From Strigamia acuminata (lineage: Eukaryota; Arthropoda; Chilopoda; Geophilomorpha; Linotaeniidae): DNA of 64,000 nt. The notes beneath the pieces are model-generated. The model had not been told where the DNA came from, did not search any database, and saw nothing but the letters and a program-made list of their open reading frames with translations. Shown here in pieces: positions 1-12,195 of the stretch. The stretch is from NCBI GenBank assembly GCA_949358305.1, contig OX442320.1, positions 5,224,259-5,288,258 of the forward strand, read 5' to 3'. The position numbers and the translations under genes are program-made. The stretch's first letter is position 1, and each line of letters begins with the position of its first letter.

Positions 1-689
1 TTGAAACGTCTTTTCCCACAATCCCTTCTTAAGACTCAACTTGCACACGTCAAAAACGACCGTATTTTAGAATTATTTCTCACTTTGCAACTCGCAACTT
101 TTCTCTCTCTCTCTCTCTCTCTGCGTAAAATAATTAGCAAATTCCACAGACGAGAGAGAAAAAAGCTGCGCCTTGAAGTTGGCTTTTGTTAGCTGGAGCA
201 ATGCAGTGAAGTCTGCGCTGTTTTACGAGTCGCTCGCGTTTATGAAGGGGAGGTATGTATATGTGGGGAAAATGTTAATGGTCCATGCCTATAAATTACC
301 CGTGTAGTGGTTTCCGTGTCCATTTTCAGTGAGTCGTTAAACCGAGTTTAACCGGAAACATGTTCGAAATGAGTGATTCTCCATGGTTATTAGGAAATTA
401 ACATGTACTTGTCTAACGGGCCGTATCGAATCAGAATAAATACAAATCCATAAAAACGTTTGTAATCGCGTAATGAACTGTGTGGTTACTGCTTGCGTGC
501 TTGAGTTGATGAGAGCGTGGTCGGATGTAGCTGGAAGGACGATGGAGATTGCCTTGTTGCAACGAGGAGCCGATGTAATAATGGTTTTCCACTGGGCTCA
601 GCAAATATCCAGAAATAATTACACTGTTTTTTGGATGGCTGAAGTTTTAGCCTTGCTGATGTGGTGTTCAATCTGTTTGCTATTTAACT
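1..689. other. Non-repetitive AT-rich lead-in
   Basis: No convincing gene is seen. There is a short CT dinucleotide run at about 104-122. The open frame of 140 codons starting at 473 runs directly into the tandem repeats that follow and ends in repeat-encoded residues, so it is not accepted as a gene. Confidence 0.5.
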
Positions 690-1048
690 TATTTTCTATT
701 TGGCTGGTTGGTTACTTTGCTATTGGGCTTATTTTCTATTTGGATAGTTGGCTTATTTGCTATCTCGGAAGTCGGCTTATTTGCTATCTCGAAAGTCGGC
801 TTATTTGCTATCTCGGAAGTCGGCTTATTTGCTATCTCGAAAGTCGGCTTATTTGCTATCTCGGAAGTCGGCTTATTTGTTATATGGGAAGTTAGCTTAT
901 TTTCTATATGAGAAGTCAGCTTATTTGCTATGTGAGAAGTCAGCTTATCTGCTATATGAGAAGTCGGCTTATTTGCTATATGAAAAGTCGGCTTATTTGC
1001 TATATGAGAAGTCGGCTTATTTGCTATACGAGAAGTCGGCTTAATTGC
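690..1048. repeat. Minisatellite, 24-bp unit (first field)
   Basis: Units of 24 bp built on gcttatttgctat followed by a variable tctcggaagtcg-type half repeat from about 690 to 1048. Between about 750 and 870, cggaagtc and cgaaagtc versions alternate, which gives a 48-bp higher-order period. Later units change to tatatgagaagtcg. Because 24 is a multiple of three and no stop falls in several frames, long open frames appear on both strands. They are artefacts of the period. Confidence 0.93.
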
Positions 1049-1167
1049 CATTTAGCTTATCGGCTTATTTATTATTTGGCTTATCAGCTTATTTGCTATC
1101 TGGATTATCAGCTTATTCGCTATTTGGAGAGTTAGTTATTTTGCTATTTAGATTATTTCCTATTGTT
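1049..1167. repeat. Degenerate link between two minisatellite fields
   Basis: Diverged fragments of the same gcttatttgctattt core with irregular spacing connect the 24-bp field on the left to the 40-bp field on the right. Confidence 0.7.
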
Positions 1168-1366
1168 CTTATTTGCTATTTAATAGTCAGTTTATTTTGC
1201 TATTTGGCTTATTTGCTATTTAATAGTCAGTTTATTTTGCTATTTGGCTTATTTGCTATTTAATAGTCAGTTTATTTTGCTATTTGGCTTATTTGCTATT
1301 TAATAGTCAGTTTATTTTGCTATTTGGCTTATTTGCTATTTAATAGTCAGTTTTTTTGCTATTTGG
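1168..1366. repeat. Minisatellite, 40-bp unit, 5 copies
   Basis: Five consecutive units begin at 1168, 1208, 1248, 1288 and 1328. Each has cttatttgctattt, then aatagtcagttt, then attttgctatttgg. The first four are nearly identical and the fifth lacks one base. The unit contains two copies of the tttgctattt core used by the flanking 24-bp fields, so the three fields share one ancestor. Confidence 0.95.
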
Positions 1367-1590
1367 CTTATTTGCTATTTGGGTATTTGGCTTATTTGCT
1401 ATTTGGGTATTTGGCTTATTTGCTATTTGGGTATTTGGCTTATTTGCTATTTGGGTATTTGGCTTATTTGCTATTTGGGTATTTGGCTTATTTGCTATTT
1501 GGGTATTTGGCTTATTTGCTATTTGGGTATTTGGCTTATTTGCTATTTGGGTATTTGGCTTATTTGCTATTTGGGTATTTGGTTTATTTG
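1367..1590. repeat. Minisatellite, 24-bp unit (second field), about 9 copies
   Basis: About nine near-identical units begin at 1367. Each contains cttatttgctatttgggt followed by atttgg. The unit differs from the first 24-bp field in its second half. All three plus frames are open here, which produces overlapping false reading frames. Confidence 0.95.
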
Positions 1591-3662
1591 CTTTCTAGCT
1601 GATTTGCTGTTTAGATAGTTGGGGTCTTCACTAATTGGCTTATTTCATATACAGTTGGCTCAATATTATGCTTGTCTGCTATTCTGTTTACTCGCTATTA
1701 TGCTTATTTATGCTTATTCAGCTCAGTGCTGGACTGGCCAGGCGGGCTACCGGGAAATTCCCAGTGGCCTGCAGCCTGGTGACCCGTGGCTGGCCCACCG
1801 TGGCCCGTCCCTGGCCCACCGTAGCCTATCAGCATAACAGTATATTTGTTTCTAAGTTTTTTTTTATTGGCTTATTTGCTATCCGGATTCCTACAATAGA
1901 CAAACTTAAATTTTTCTTAATTCTACTAAAAGACTAAATTAAAAAATTACCACCTTTCCACATTTAAAAAACACATTCCTGACAATTGTTCACACTCCGC
2001 TTTCATCAATCCTCCACCCCATGCCATTTCCTGCACACCCACCCTCTGTTGAATCTTCATCTTGAAAAATCCACTTCTTTTGGGTGGAATATTCCTGAGA
2101 GCATCGGCTTTTCGGTATCGAGCATACGCAAGGATTACCGGCTTTGATTTTAAAATTCCTGCCTCAGAGGACAACTACAAGAAGAATAATGCTAGCCCAC
2201 ACAAGCAATCAGGATAAAAATTCTACAACAAAAAGCCATGAACAATACAAACAAGAAACTAAAATTGCCTAACTAACTTTATTTAAGCTTATTATTCCTT
2301 TAGTATTGTTTAACTAAATAATCTGTTTACAAAAACATGTCACAAACATGCATTGGGTATTCACTTATTAAAGTCTAAAAATGCACAACAATGACTATAA
2401 TGATTGCATATTGTTTCTCTGCATTCCCATTACAATAAACAAGACAATGACTAAATGACTATGCATTCAACAGTTGTTTTTCCTTTAACAAAGGAAATAT
2501 ATGAGTTGCAATGGAAATAAACAACTACCGGCTTGTCATCATAAACCAAAATAACATGCCGGCAGCTACTTAACTGCATTCAGCACTGAAATGAAGTGTT
2601 TAACTTGCACAGCTTAAGTTTGCCAACACATTTGGTCAGGCAACTTTGATTTCTCCAGAGGTAAACAAGACAAAAAAAGAAAACTCGCTACAATTCCTTC
2701 GGGAGAACACCGAGTGAGCAAATGACAAAAGTCACAAAACCGACAACCGAGCTAAGTGAGGAAACTTTTTTTCTTCTTCTTCTCCTTTTACCACTTTCCT
2801 TCTCCTTCTTTATGTCTCTGCAATAAATTTGAACTTAGCACAAATGCGGATGACATATCTTTATCTATTATTTCTCGTATAATTTTAAAATAATCCTCCA
2901 CCGGAGAACACTAAGAAGAACTCATTCAACACATGAACTGATAAAAGCTTGCTTCAAATTATAAAATAAAATTCCACCATTTTTCATCTCTTTTTATATC
3001 CTCTTGGTGTGAGATGAATGAATTTTAATTTAGTTTAGCGGTGTTGCAATACATGTTTCAACCTCTGCCCTTCCACCTCAATGTCCATAATCTAACTTCC
3101 TTTGTTGTCGTTGTTGAAACAATCCAAACCCAAGTTGTAAAACAACATTAGAGGCTCAGATGACGAATTAACCGGTGACCAATAAAGGAGTAATGGTGGC
3201 ACAGGTCTGTGAGATGAATAGTGCACCTTAACACTGCAGGAATATTATACTGCAAATAGAAACTCTCTTCATTTACCTAGGAAGTCATAATTCTCAACTT
3301 GCTTTGTTCAGTGCCTTCCTTTTTATATTTTCTCTTTCAATACACTTTCTTATGTTAATAAGAATTTCTGTCTTGGGAAGGTGTTGATTTTTCCAATTTA
3401 TTGAAGGTTAAAGGTGATGCTACATGTGGAGGGCCTTGACTACATTGCTAGCTGCAGAGGTCTCTTCGGTATTGATTCGGAGCAAGAAATGTGTATCTTT
3501 CAAAAGTCTTTTATTTTTTTTTTCTTTAGAAAATAGACTTGATATGTTATATCCGTCAATAAAACTGCAATAATCAAATAATCGCCATCCGTTGCGGTCA
3601 TCCGTCAAGTTTGCCCGCTTTCGCCGATACCAATAAATGTTTGTTATGTCGATCGGCTAAAA
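1591..3662. other. No gene seen; decayed repeat edge then unique AT-rich DNA
   Basis: Fragments of the gcttatt core persist to about 1890. A short C/G-rich patch near 1735-1830 repeats cgtggctggcccacc-like words. Beyond 1900 the DNA is AT-rich and apparently unique, with a T/C-rich run around 2766-2815. Stops are frequent in all frames and no splice-bounded coding block was recognised. Confidence 0.4.
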
Positions 3663-3720
3663 CAGGAGTTCCCAACCTTTAAAACTCTGATATCGAATGC
3701 ATATCACTTATTCTAATGAA
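3663..3720 (+). mobile_element. hAT-like element end (fragment)
   Basis: The sequence caggagttcccaacctttaa starting at 3663 matches the general form of hAT terminal inverted repeats (CAG, then GGTTCCCAAC-like bases). A similar ttcccaaccttttaaactc string lies at about 29127. The other end and a target duplication were not found, so this is a fragment call. Confidence 0.35.
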
Positions 3721-4084
3721 GATTGATTTAAATGAATTTGCGACAGTGACTCAAAAAATTGTTCACATGTTTGTAGTAGTATCTTTAATTGGCAAAAAAA
3801 AAAGATTTATAATGATTTCTCAGAAAGAAAATATTTTAAATTTTAACACAAATAGCTCATGAGCTTTCAGAAAAAGAAATGAGCTGCACATATAGGCAGA
3901 CGAATAACTTAAATAGAGAAAAAAATCACTCATTGTATTCAATTTAAATGACCGGTCGTCTTCAGTAATTTCAATTTAGCTCTTCTTCCTTATTTGGTTT
4001 ATACGGAGTGAGTCAAAAGTCTTGATACACCTTTTATCTTGATAATGATTAAAGATATATCAATTCTAATAATGCGGTCGAATG

Positions 4085-4215
4085 GGAAGTCGATGGCGGG
4101 CTATCCAGTTGTGACCTTAAATTTGACTTGGAAGGTCATCTTCAGATTTATCCATTTTGTACTTTTTAAACGTTTGAAGATACAGCAAAATTTCCAATTA
4201 CAACGTTATAGATAT
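4085..4215 (+). repeat. Dispersed repeat, copy 1
   Basis: The segment with tttgacttggaaggtcatct, then an indel-bearing stretch, then agatacagcaaaatttccaa and ttacaacgtt is shared with 24050-24182 in the same orientation. The copies are diverged but align over about 130 bp. About 70 bp upstream lies ggagtgagtcaaaagtcttg, which could be a terminus. The class is unknown. Confidence 0.65.
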
Positions 4216-7200
4216 AGAGGACCGTCGAATTAATACTATATTCCAAACCGATACAACGATGTCTTAACTCCAATTGGTTGAGCCGTATCACTGGTGTAGT
4301 AGCACAAAAAAGTAGTCCATAACATCAGAATTGTAATCTAAAAACCAAAAGTTTGAAAACACATTTTCCCGTTTACAAAACAATGGACTACCAGTTAGTT
4401 ACAAGTGCAATGTGACCGATTAAACATCCGCTTATCAAATAATATAAGCCGATAAACCAACTCAAACTTTTACAACCAACCTACCAAAACAGAATCTTGT
4501 TATTCAATATTGTATGAGCTGTGGTATGGATCTCCGACTAAGCTATCTTCAACAACAATTTTTTTATGTAGTTTTCTGTAATACCTCAAGTGCTTTCAAG
4601 ATGCCAAAAACTCTATGTTTGAAATCCCTTATTCCCTGCAACATTTATGAGCCAACTTCTTGTGATAAGATCAATTGCAAATTTGTCTTGATCTTCACAA
4701 ATAAGTTTAGAACTTAAACTTGTGTTTAGAAACTTCTCCTGCCTCCCACTCATTCATTCAATTCATATTTCATGAAATAACTTGTTATCGGCTAACGCGC
4801 TTCGCAAACTTCAAACGCTGAGAAATAATACAATAGAGAAATTGTCACTTGGGGATGATGATAGGAGGGAAAAAATCCTGCTTATCACAAATAGCTTACG
4901 GGTAACGAATAATGGCAATTTTATCTCACATCCAAGAATCTGGCTTAAAGTGTAATCTTTCTCCTAACATTAGGAAAATTACATATCTGCTACATTGGCA
5001 ACCAAAAACAAGATATTCAAAGCCTTCTTTCTTTAGGTGTAATGGAAACCAATTACATTCATCGGCTTTTTAGTCGTTAGTCGCTGAACACTATCCGTAG
5101 TTTGAAAAACTTGCTCTTTGGCAGAGTTGTGTTAAAAAAAAACTGGATCTTCACTGCATGCTGGCAATTGAAATTGTGAATAATTTTATGTTTTGCCACA
5201 AGGTGAAATACTAGACGTCAAGAAGTCATAATATGATTATGTCGTCAGCGAATCTTCCATAATAAAGTGGATGTATTATCTAACTGAAAGAAAAATCCTC
5301 CTAGATGCCAGTAAGCAATTTTATTTGGTATTATGAAAAATGCTCTGCAGTGCCTTGTGAGAAATGTGAGAAATCTTTAAGCGTGTCGAAACCCACTAAG
5401 CCGGCTCGTCGAACCAGCGTTAACTTAATCTGTCGTCTGCGCTAGGTTTCTTGATGCCAAATTGAAATGGCAAATTCCTTTTTTAAAAAAAAAAAACTTT
5501 GTTATTGTTAAAAAAAGGGCCACAAATTTCTATTTGCTCATTTTTGTTATTATTAAAAAGTAGTGTTTGCGCTACATTTTCAAGCTCGAGTTAGCGATTT
5601 AATCGGGGTTTACTGTCTCAGAGGAAAAGGGGCATTACAAGAACTTAGCTGCAAAATCTGATATTCTTGAGGTCTGCATCAGATGCTGGTGATAATAACA
5701 AAGCTGAGTATGTTCACTCAAGGCATACCAGCAGAAACTTGCTGTGCCTGGTGTTTGTCAATGGTATTATGGGATTGCCACAAGCAGAAGTGGCAATCTG
5801 AAATGCAAGAAAGCTTATCACAGCCTAAGCTGGAACTTCCATGGAAAGAAAGTTGTAAAATCCTACAACAATGAAGCTCTTCAACCAAATAAAAAGAACC
5901 CCTTTGTTGTAAAGCATCTAATTTTCCTATACAAGAGAAATTGATTGGTCTTCCACATGCCGCTTCCACTCCGAAAACACCTCACCAATAGATTGGCCGC
6001 TTGCTATTGCACCCTATCATTGTTAGTGGCTCATAATTTAAACAGAACCAGACTTTCTACTCACCCTGCATCAGGCAATACAACAATATTGGCCTACCAC
6101 ACCTTTAAACAATTTTCCCTTCAACAGAACTAATCCATCCAACAATGAACAGATGGTTTGAATCTTTCATTTTCCCTACACTCTGTTATATCCAACAAAC
6201 CATCTTTTGCAACAATACCAGCCATGTAACTTTTAAGTCAAAGAATTGTGAACGTTTGATAAAACTTCAGATAAAAAGGAAAAGAGAAAAACTCCTCATA
6301 AAAATGAGTCAAGTGGGAAAAACGCTTGGCCGTTGAAGATCTTGGGCAGCAATTTGTCGGATGCCGCTTGTTTATCGTGTTGGCTATTTACGACTCGTTT
6401 AGTCGTATCGCCGATGGGACGTTTTCTTTCCGGCCGTGGAATCGAAATCACTCGGTTGGCTCTTATCAAAGACCGTTATCGTTTGAAATACGAGACACCG
6501 CATCGCGAAAAATTCCTATCCAAGTCTTCACTTCCTTTTCCCTATGGACTATTTGGAATTTTTTCCTTTTTATGACCACTGTCCACCAACGGAGACCCAT
6601 CTATTTCGGCTGTCTTGTCGAGGCTTCAATGGATGAAATACACCAAGAAAATTGAGATAGATAACTTCAAATTCCACAACCATTTTGCTTTCCCATCATA
6701 ATGGCTGTTGAAGTTACCGACAAGCCGAGACCCAAGGGATAAGGCAATCAGAAATTTCAAGCGGGAAGGATTCTGAATATTTTTGGGATTCAGAAGATTC
6801 TGATCATAGTCAAATCTGAGGTTCAAGATTCAGTAATTAAAAGATTTAATGAAGATACTATAGGAGCTGTCATAGCCCTTGGGAATCCCAGGTGGTTAAA
6901 ACATACATTGGACTAATATTACGATGTACAGCTCAACATCGTTACATTAAGGTGCGGCCAAAACGTCTGTGGAATGACGAAAAATTTAAAAAAAATTAAC
7001 TTCCAATATTTTGATTTAATTTTCCTTTTAGGATTACTAAATATGCCACTCAAGTAATGTCAGATTAAATTTTCAGATTGATTGAATAATATTTATTTAT
7101 AACGAACCGCGATACAATTTTTTTTTAGTTATAACGTATGCTTAAGAATGACTTGGTTGGTTGGTTCAATGTCTGTTTGTGTAAGTTATTCCATAGGCTT

Positions 7201-7568
7201 TAACAACTGATAGACTGTGAAGAAGTGATATCATTGTAGTGGGAAACTGCTTACATAGGATTCAAAGGTTTCTTTATTATTTTCAGTTCTCTTTGCACCG
7301 GATTTGATAATTAATTGGGGCTGCTGCTTCTTGTTGCTTGGTATTTCGCGCTTAAGACTATGGTAAGCTTCTCCGTATTTCATCAAAACTGCTTCTGCTG
7401 ATGGCAACACCTAACTGAATTTGGCATTAGACCACCTGCAAACACCTGACTGCATACAAGTTGCTGTTTCCATGCCCTGACTGAGCACCAGCACCATCTG
7501 GTGAGGATTACCGGAGCAGCAATAACAACGCTTTTACTAATAGATTTAGGAAGTGGCAACAAATGGCC
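4216..7568. other. No gene seen; one CpG-richer open block
   Basis: Mostly unique AT-rich DNA. A less AT-rich block at about 6330-6580 is open in two plus frames for 80-109 codons and contains many CpGs. It carries no recognised domain and could be promoter-proximal or decayed coding DNA. A short string at about 5449 (cttgatgccaaattgaaat) recurs with changes at 14781. Confidence 0.35.
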
Positions 7569-7785
7569 AAAACAATACAAGCACACAATCATTTTTTGAT
7601 TTGAAACAATACAAGCACACAATAATTTCTAGATTTGAAACAATAGAAGCACACAATAATTTCTAGATTTGAAACAATAGAAGCACACCCTAGTTTATAG
7701 ATTTGAAACAATAGAAGCACACCCTAGTTTCTAGATTTGAAACAATAGAAGCACACCCTAATTTCTAGATTTGAAACAATAGAAT
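7569..7785. repeat. Minisatellite, 34-bp unit, about 6 copies
   Basis: About six units of aaacaatagaagcacaccct followed by agtttctagatttg. Earlier copies read acacaataat and later ones acaccctagt, so a sequence gradient runs along the array. The array ends directly against the inverted-repeat element at 7791. Confidence 0.92.
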
Positions 7786-7790
7786 AGCTG

Positions 7791-7903
7791 CATTCAATAA
7801 GTCGTGTTATAATTGTTTTAGGTGTTTTTTATTATTGTATTTTTTAACATCACAAAACAGAAGCACAAACACTTAAAACAATTATAACATGACATATTTA
7901 ATG
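7791..7903. mobile_element. Short inverted-repeat element (113 bp)
   Basis: The left arm starts cattcaataagtcgtgttat and the right arm ends ataacatgacatatttaatg. The arms pair over about 36 bp with a few mismatches and leave a loop of about 40 bp. It abuts the 34-bp minisatellite with no spacer. The bases tagctgcattca at its left edge (7786) match the terminus of the TAGCTGCATTC family seen at 25989, 30123 and 58264, but the interior differs. Confidence 0.7.
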
Positions 7904-8558
7904 CGACTATTATTTTATACAAAGTTGTACATACCTTTTCAGTTGTCTCCTGTGCTACGAAAAGCCGTCAATGATTTCGCAAAGTTCTGGCCACCTGAAA
8001 AACACAAACAGTGTTCATTTAGACACCAAGTTTTAAATTTATTTTTATTTTTTTACTCTAGAAAAAAAATATATTGATTTCTGCCACCAAGTTTAAAATG
8101 GAACCAGCTCCTTGACTGCAGGTTGTATTTATTTGAAATAAATTCTTTCAACACTTTCGTATGAGAAATGTTGTCATCAATCTTTCCAGAGATGGTTTCC
8201 ACTATTAAGCAGTCGACTTTTGCCACAAAAAGCCCCACAATGCCCCAGAGACCAAGAAATCAAATTGCCTACTCTGATGGATTGCAAAATTCATTGAGTG
8301 CAATCTAATTCTGTCATAATTTAATTGCATTATTTCTCCTTTGACTTGCTTCTTGACTCTACACTTGTTGTTTCCGAACATCGAGGTAAGGACATGCACG
8401 GATGTGTACACCCAAAATCTACCTCCTACAAGTGGAATTTAGTTATCCAAATTAGCATGTCTTTGGTCTGTTTACGCCATAAATTTTCCAGAAAAGCAAA
8501 ATTCAAATTTTTACTTTATTTGTAAACGGTCTTAATAGATTGTTCCAGTTGTGGCGTA

Positions 8559-8769
8559 CAGCCGAGCCTCGTTATAACAAATCGCAAGAAACCCGAAAGA
8601 TCGGTTCGTTATTGTATTGTTCTCACATTGTTGATGATGAGCTGATGTCTTTGATGCAAGAGTTGAGTTATAACTGAGAATTTATTCTTTTGTACAATAA
8701 TACATATGGTTCATAGGTGTCACTACAATATGAGGAAAAATCGCAGTTCGTTATAACGAGGTTTGACTG
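8559..8769. mobile_element. pogo/Tigger-like MITE, copy 1
   Basis: The left end is cagccgagcctcgttataac and the right end, read inward on the minus strand, is cagtcaaacctcgttataac. TA dinucleotides flank both ends (8557-8558 and 8770-8771), as expected for Tc1/mariner/pogo insertion. At 211 bp it is far too short to encode a transposase. Relatives are at 25844 and 55480. Confidence 0.8.
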
Positions 8770-8771
8770 TA

Positions 8772-9300
8772 TTCCGTATTGCCCGATTGGCCTTAAAAGC
8801 AAAGCATCTTAGTAGGGGAACTCATTTTCAGTGCTAACATCGTAAAAGGGCAGGATCAGAATGAGGTTCAATCAACAACCAATCACTGGTAAACTTCGAT
8901 TGAAACAAGTTACAAATAATCCAAGTAATTTACTTTCTATCGTATCGGGATTAGAATCGCCAATTTTTCATTTTTATTTCATTTCCCTCGACTCAATTAC
9001 ACTTTATCACTCCCAGATAGAGCACATTGTTTCCCAATTCGGGTACCTCAACTTAGAATCTCCTTTGATCATCTGAAGAAAACTATAAACACGTTTTACG
9101 ATCGGCATCCAAACCGATATAAAAAAGCACCATCTGTGCCGTTGCTCGCTTCTCTACATGACACGTCAATGCAGTCAAGTTGCTCAATAATTGTCCCACT
9201 AAGTTATAGACCACCAAGGGTAAACGTGGAAATAATGGTAAAATGATGTAAGCGTATGTTTAAAGGTTATGTGTGCAAGTGTCGTTATAAAATAAAACAT
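8772..9300. other. No feature seen
   Basis: Unique AT-rich DNA with frequent stops. No repeat or coding signal was recognised. Confidence 0.4.
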
Positions 9301-10040
9301 AGAATTGGAAGCAACCGGTTTTATGCTTCAAGCACTTATTTATTATTGTTACAGGTTTTTTGCTTGTTCCCACCGGTTCTTTTGCTTGAAGGAGTTTTGT
9401 TTCACCGGTTTTTCGCTTTAAGCTGTTTTTGTTCCCACCAGTTTTTAGCCTAAAGCGGTTTCAATGACACCGGTTTTAAGCCTAAAGGGGTTTCACTGAA
9501 ACCGGTTTTTAGCCCAAAGGGGTTTTCATTGACACCGGTTTTTCGTCTCAAGGGGTTTAGCTGAAACCGGTTTTTAGCCCAAAGGGGTTTTACTGAAACC
9601 GGTTTTTAGCCCAAATGGGTTTTTATTGACACCAGTTTTTCGTCTCAAGGGGTTTAACTGAAACCGGTTTTTAGCCTAAAGGAATTTCACTGACACCAAC
9701 TTTTAGCCTAAAAAGGTTTTGTTTAAACCAGTTTTTAGCCTGAAGGGATTTCATTGACACCGATTATTTGCCTGAAGGATTGTCGTTTTCAACATTTCTT
9801 TAGCCTAAGGGGTTTCATTTTTGACTGTTTATCACAAAAGCCATTCATTTTCTCATCTTTTTTTGCTTCAAGCAGTTTTGTTCGGCGAGTTTTCTTCTTT
9901 GTATTTTTTCTTCTTTTTCCTTTTCCAGTTTTGTAGGTTTTCACTTTAGGAATATTGCTTTAAGCGATTGCTCGGTAACCGGATATACACTTAAGCAATT
10001 TCACGATAACCGGCTTTCTGCTTGAAGCGTTTCATTCCAA
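9301..10040. repeat. Degenerate minisatellite, about 29-33 bp unit
   Basis: More than 20 diverged units consist of accggtttttagcc, then aaaggggttt, then cactga or cattgac. In the middle (9470-9700), units with agcccaaagg and cgtctcaagg alternate, giving a two-unit higher-order pattern. Units are well kept in the centre and decay toward both edges, the usual gradient for an array that homogenises from the inside. Confidence 0.9.
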
Positions 10041-10989
10041 CGAATTCGGACTGCATTTTCTTCGAATCATTTGCACTCCATCGACATGACGGTTTTGTTT
10101 ATGCTTTGATGCATCGAAGGAGCCCGTGCCAAGCCCAACATCACCATTACCTAGCTTTCAAATGCCCATGTGGAGATGTAATTTCACATTCACAACAATC
10201 AAGGACTTATTTGAATCTGTTATCACCGGGGAAAAGGGACAGAAAACATGTGATTTTCCTTAAAGGCCTGTGCTAAAGAGTTACAATAAAAAGCACACAT
10301 CTTGTATATGACATTTCAATTTTATTTTCAAGCAACTTTTTTTAAGAATAATAAAATAAAAAAAAGCAAGTAGGAAATTTCAGTCCTTCAAGTGCATCAG
10401 CTGTCTACATCTCAATAACAGATGGGCCACAGCTGAATGACAAGATTCCTCCTCCAGTTTGTATTATTTTGTATCCGTATAAATATTATACCGGCTTGGA
10501 ACTGATACTATAATGGAATTTAAAATGACATGACAACAGATTGAAGAAAAAAAGATATTAAAAGAAATACTTTTTATTTTGTTACATGTCTTTTGAAGCA
10601 ATATTAATATTGAATAATACAAATATAAGAAATTTATTCCAACTCTGTATTGATTTCACTGACAAGCGAGCTCTGATCGGCTTGACTTTAATTTGGATTT
10701 TGAACTTCCATTACATTTGTGAATGTTTTCTACATGCTTGTATTAAGTAAATACAACACATTCATCCAATCAGCATCTCCAATAGTACCCAGACATAATA
10801 CGGTGATACCTATGGCAATGCGGCACCGGCTAGGAGCTTCATAGTGACGCATGTTCTTTAACCTTTCCACAGCCATGGATAGACAAAAGAATTAAAGAAA
10901 TGGAAACATAACTAATTCTTTTTTTCCTGAAAATTAATTGAAGGACCAACTTTTATCCCTCGACAGATTATTTTTAAATTTAAATGTGA
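10041..10989. other. No gene seen
   Basis: An open frame of 84 codons at 10022-10276 begins inside the last repeat units and has no recognised domain. The remainder is AT-rich and unique-looking. Confidence 0.35.
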
Positions 10990-11093
10990 ACACTTTTCAA
11001 TTATTTATAAGATAATTTAATATTTATAACATAAAACACCATTAATGGGAGCGCCGAACACAGTTTTGCCACCTTTTTCAACATTTGCCTAGA
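10990..11093 (-). repeat. Dispersed repeat with an unoccupied MITE site (copy 1)
   Basis: Read on the minus strand, this matches 30097-30122 plus 30263-30337. Shared strings are ggcaaaac, ggcgctccc, ttaatggtgttttatgttat and aaatattaaatt. The copy here has no insertion at the point where the other carries a 140-bp element, so it acts as a paralogous empty site. Confidence 0.75.
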
Positions 11094-12107
11094 ACCTCGC
11101 AGACGCTAAAACCGCCGCTGAAACTACTTCAAAATATTTGAATAACAGTTCCTTTTTTGTCAACAGTCTTAATGTGCTGATGTCCTCAATTCATCAAGCA
11201 TCTGCTTTGTTCTCACATAAAAAAACAGCTCAATAAAATGATAATGTCAAGAACAATTCTGCACACACTTTGAGCAATTACTATCTTGAATAAAAAGCCA
11301 TCAAATAAAAGTTGCAAACATATCAGATGTCTTGCAACCAGATCTAATTGATGTTGATGCTCTCTCCCCCTTAACTATTATCAACAGAGTGCAAATTCTG
11401 CCACTTTTCCTTTGCCCATTTTTAATTTTTAAAGTGAAGCCATTTCTGCGGTTCCGAAAGAGATTCCACACCTGAAAAAAAGGGGATTCTTATGATGTTA
11501 CTCAACCTAATTAAGTCGTCAGTTTAAATTAGCTCATTTCAATAATGTTTCCCATATTTCTCACATGCCAAACATTACCACATCTTTGAAATTACGACTT
11601 TTCAGCTGTTTACTTATGCTTCTCGTGGTTAGCTCTCACTTTTCATGGTTTTTTTCTCCCCCACTCCATCCTTTCAATACTTACTGAAGCAATAAAAAGG
11701 GACAAGTCTTGAGTAATAGCACGGTTCTAAAGCCCAACTGAACAAGACATTAATATGAAATCAGGAGTGCAAGAACACTTTTAAGTCTGAATTACACTTC
11801 CAACGGTCTTTGCTTTCGGTATTCCGACAACCGTTCATCAAATACTTAAAAAGTTAAATTTCAACAGAACTTCAGTTAGTGGTCCAGTGCACAATAAACC
11901 ACAAAGGGAAAGTAACAAACCTCTCAGAATATTCCATCTTTCATTTGTGTGCAATGCTGAACAAACCCTGCGAAAAGATATTAGCCAGTCCGACGTCCGG
12001 CCTTACTAAACAAAATACACAGAAGAGGAGTGTTGGGCCAGTACTTGAAATAAAGTACCATAGGTCCATTTGTTGACAGCGATAGTGGTACTGGTACACA
12101 ATCCTTT
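11094..12107. other. No gene seen
   Basis: AT-rich, apparently unique DNA with no coding block or repeat family recognised. Confidence 0.4.
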
Positions 12108-12195
12108 TAAAAAAGTCCTGCGTCTTGCAGCTACCGGAAAGTACACAATACTTTTTGAAAAGTACCGAGTCTTGCGATTACCGATACTGTTACAC

